A stretch of DNA of 5,562 nucleotides from a bacterium (GTDB lineage Bacteria > UBA9089 > JASEGY01). Of this stretch, positions 5,561-5,562 are shown piece by piece. The stretch covers positions 1 to 5,562 of the forward strand of contig JASEGY010000131.1 in assembly GCA_030019105.1 (NCBI GenBank). Direction: 5' to 3'. The notes below the pieces were generated by a model, which saw only the letters and a list, made by a program, of their open reading frames with translations, had not been told where the DNA came from and ran no database searches. The first letter of the stretch is position 1; each line of letters starts with the position of its first letter. The position numbers and the translations under genes were made by a program.

Positions 5561-5562
5561 TA

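Overview
The window looks like a piece of a bacterial chromosome with moderate GC content. It carries single, unrelated housekeeping or metabolic genes, and almost every gap between them is filled with short repeats. Supported coding content, left to right: a five-helix membrane protein of unknown function (+), an S-methyl-5'-thioadenosine phosphorylase (+), a 90-residue acidic protein coupled to the endoribonuclease YbeY (+), two very small membrane-protein genes on the minus strand (one broken by a repeat), a TupB-type tungstate ABC permease (+), and dethiobiotin synthetase BioD (-). None of these is lineage-specific. Dense seven-base repeats between genes are known from filamentous cyanobacteria and also occur in many uncultured bacterial genomes, so I do not assign a phylum.

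Layout. 1-59: right end of an inverted-repeat element. 90-884: membrane protein. 898-1250: a 24-codon ORF and a nested palindromic repeat. 1251-2111: mtnP-type gene. 2112-2462: composite repeat with an element inside the arms of another, plus a REP-like hairpin. 2463-3184: two overlapping genes ending in ybeY. 3201-3778 (minus): small membrane-protein operon behind a consensus promoter, its first gene split by a repeat. 3824-4516: tupB-like permease without its partners. 4527-4646: 120-bp inverted-repeat element between convergent tupB and bioD, which supplies the bioD stop codon. 4601-5317 (minus): bioD. 5335-5562: more heptamer repeats and a three-hairpin cloverleaf element.

The genes do not form one pathway. 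MTA phosphorylase belongs to methionine/adenine salvage, YbeY to rRNA processing, TupB to oxyanion uptake and BioD to biotin synthesis. The distinctive content is the non-coding DNA. At least two families of terminal inverted repeats can be recognised by recurrence inside this window, and they enclose hairpin arms built from near-perfect 7-mers. One pair of termini encloses different 7-mers at different loci, which suggests that ends and cores are exchangeable. The repeats have affected genes: they split a small membrane-protein gene and rewrote the C-terminus of BioD.
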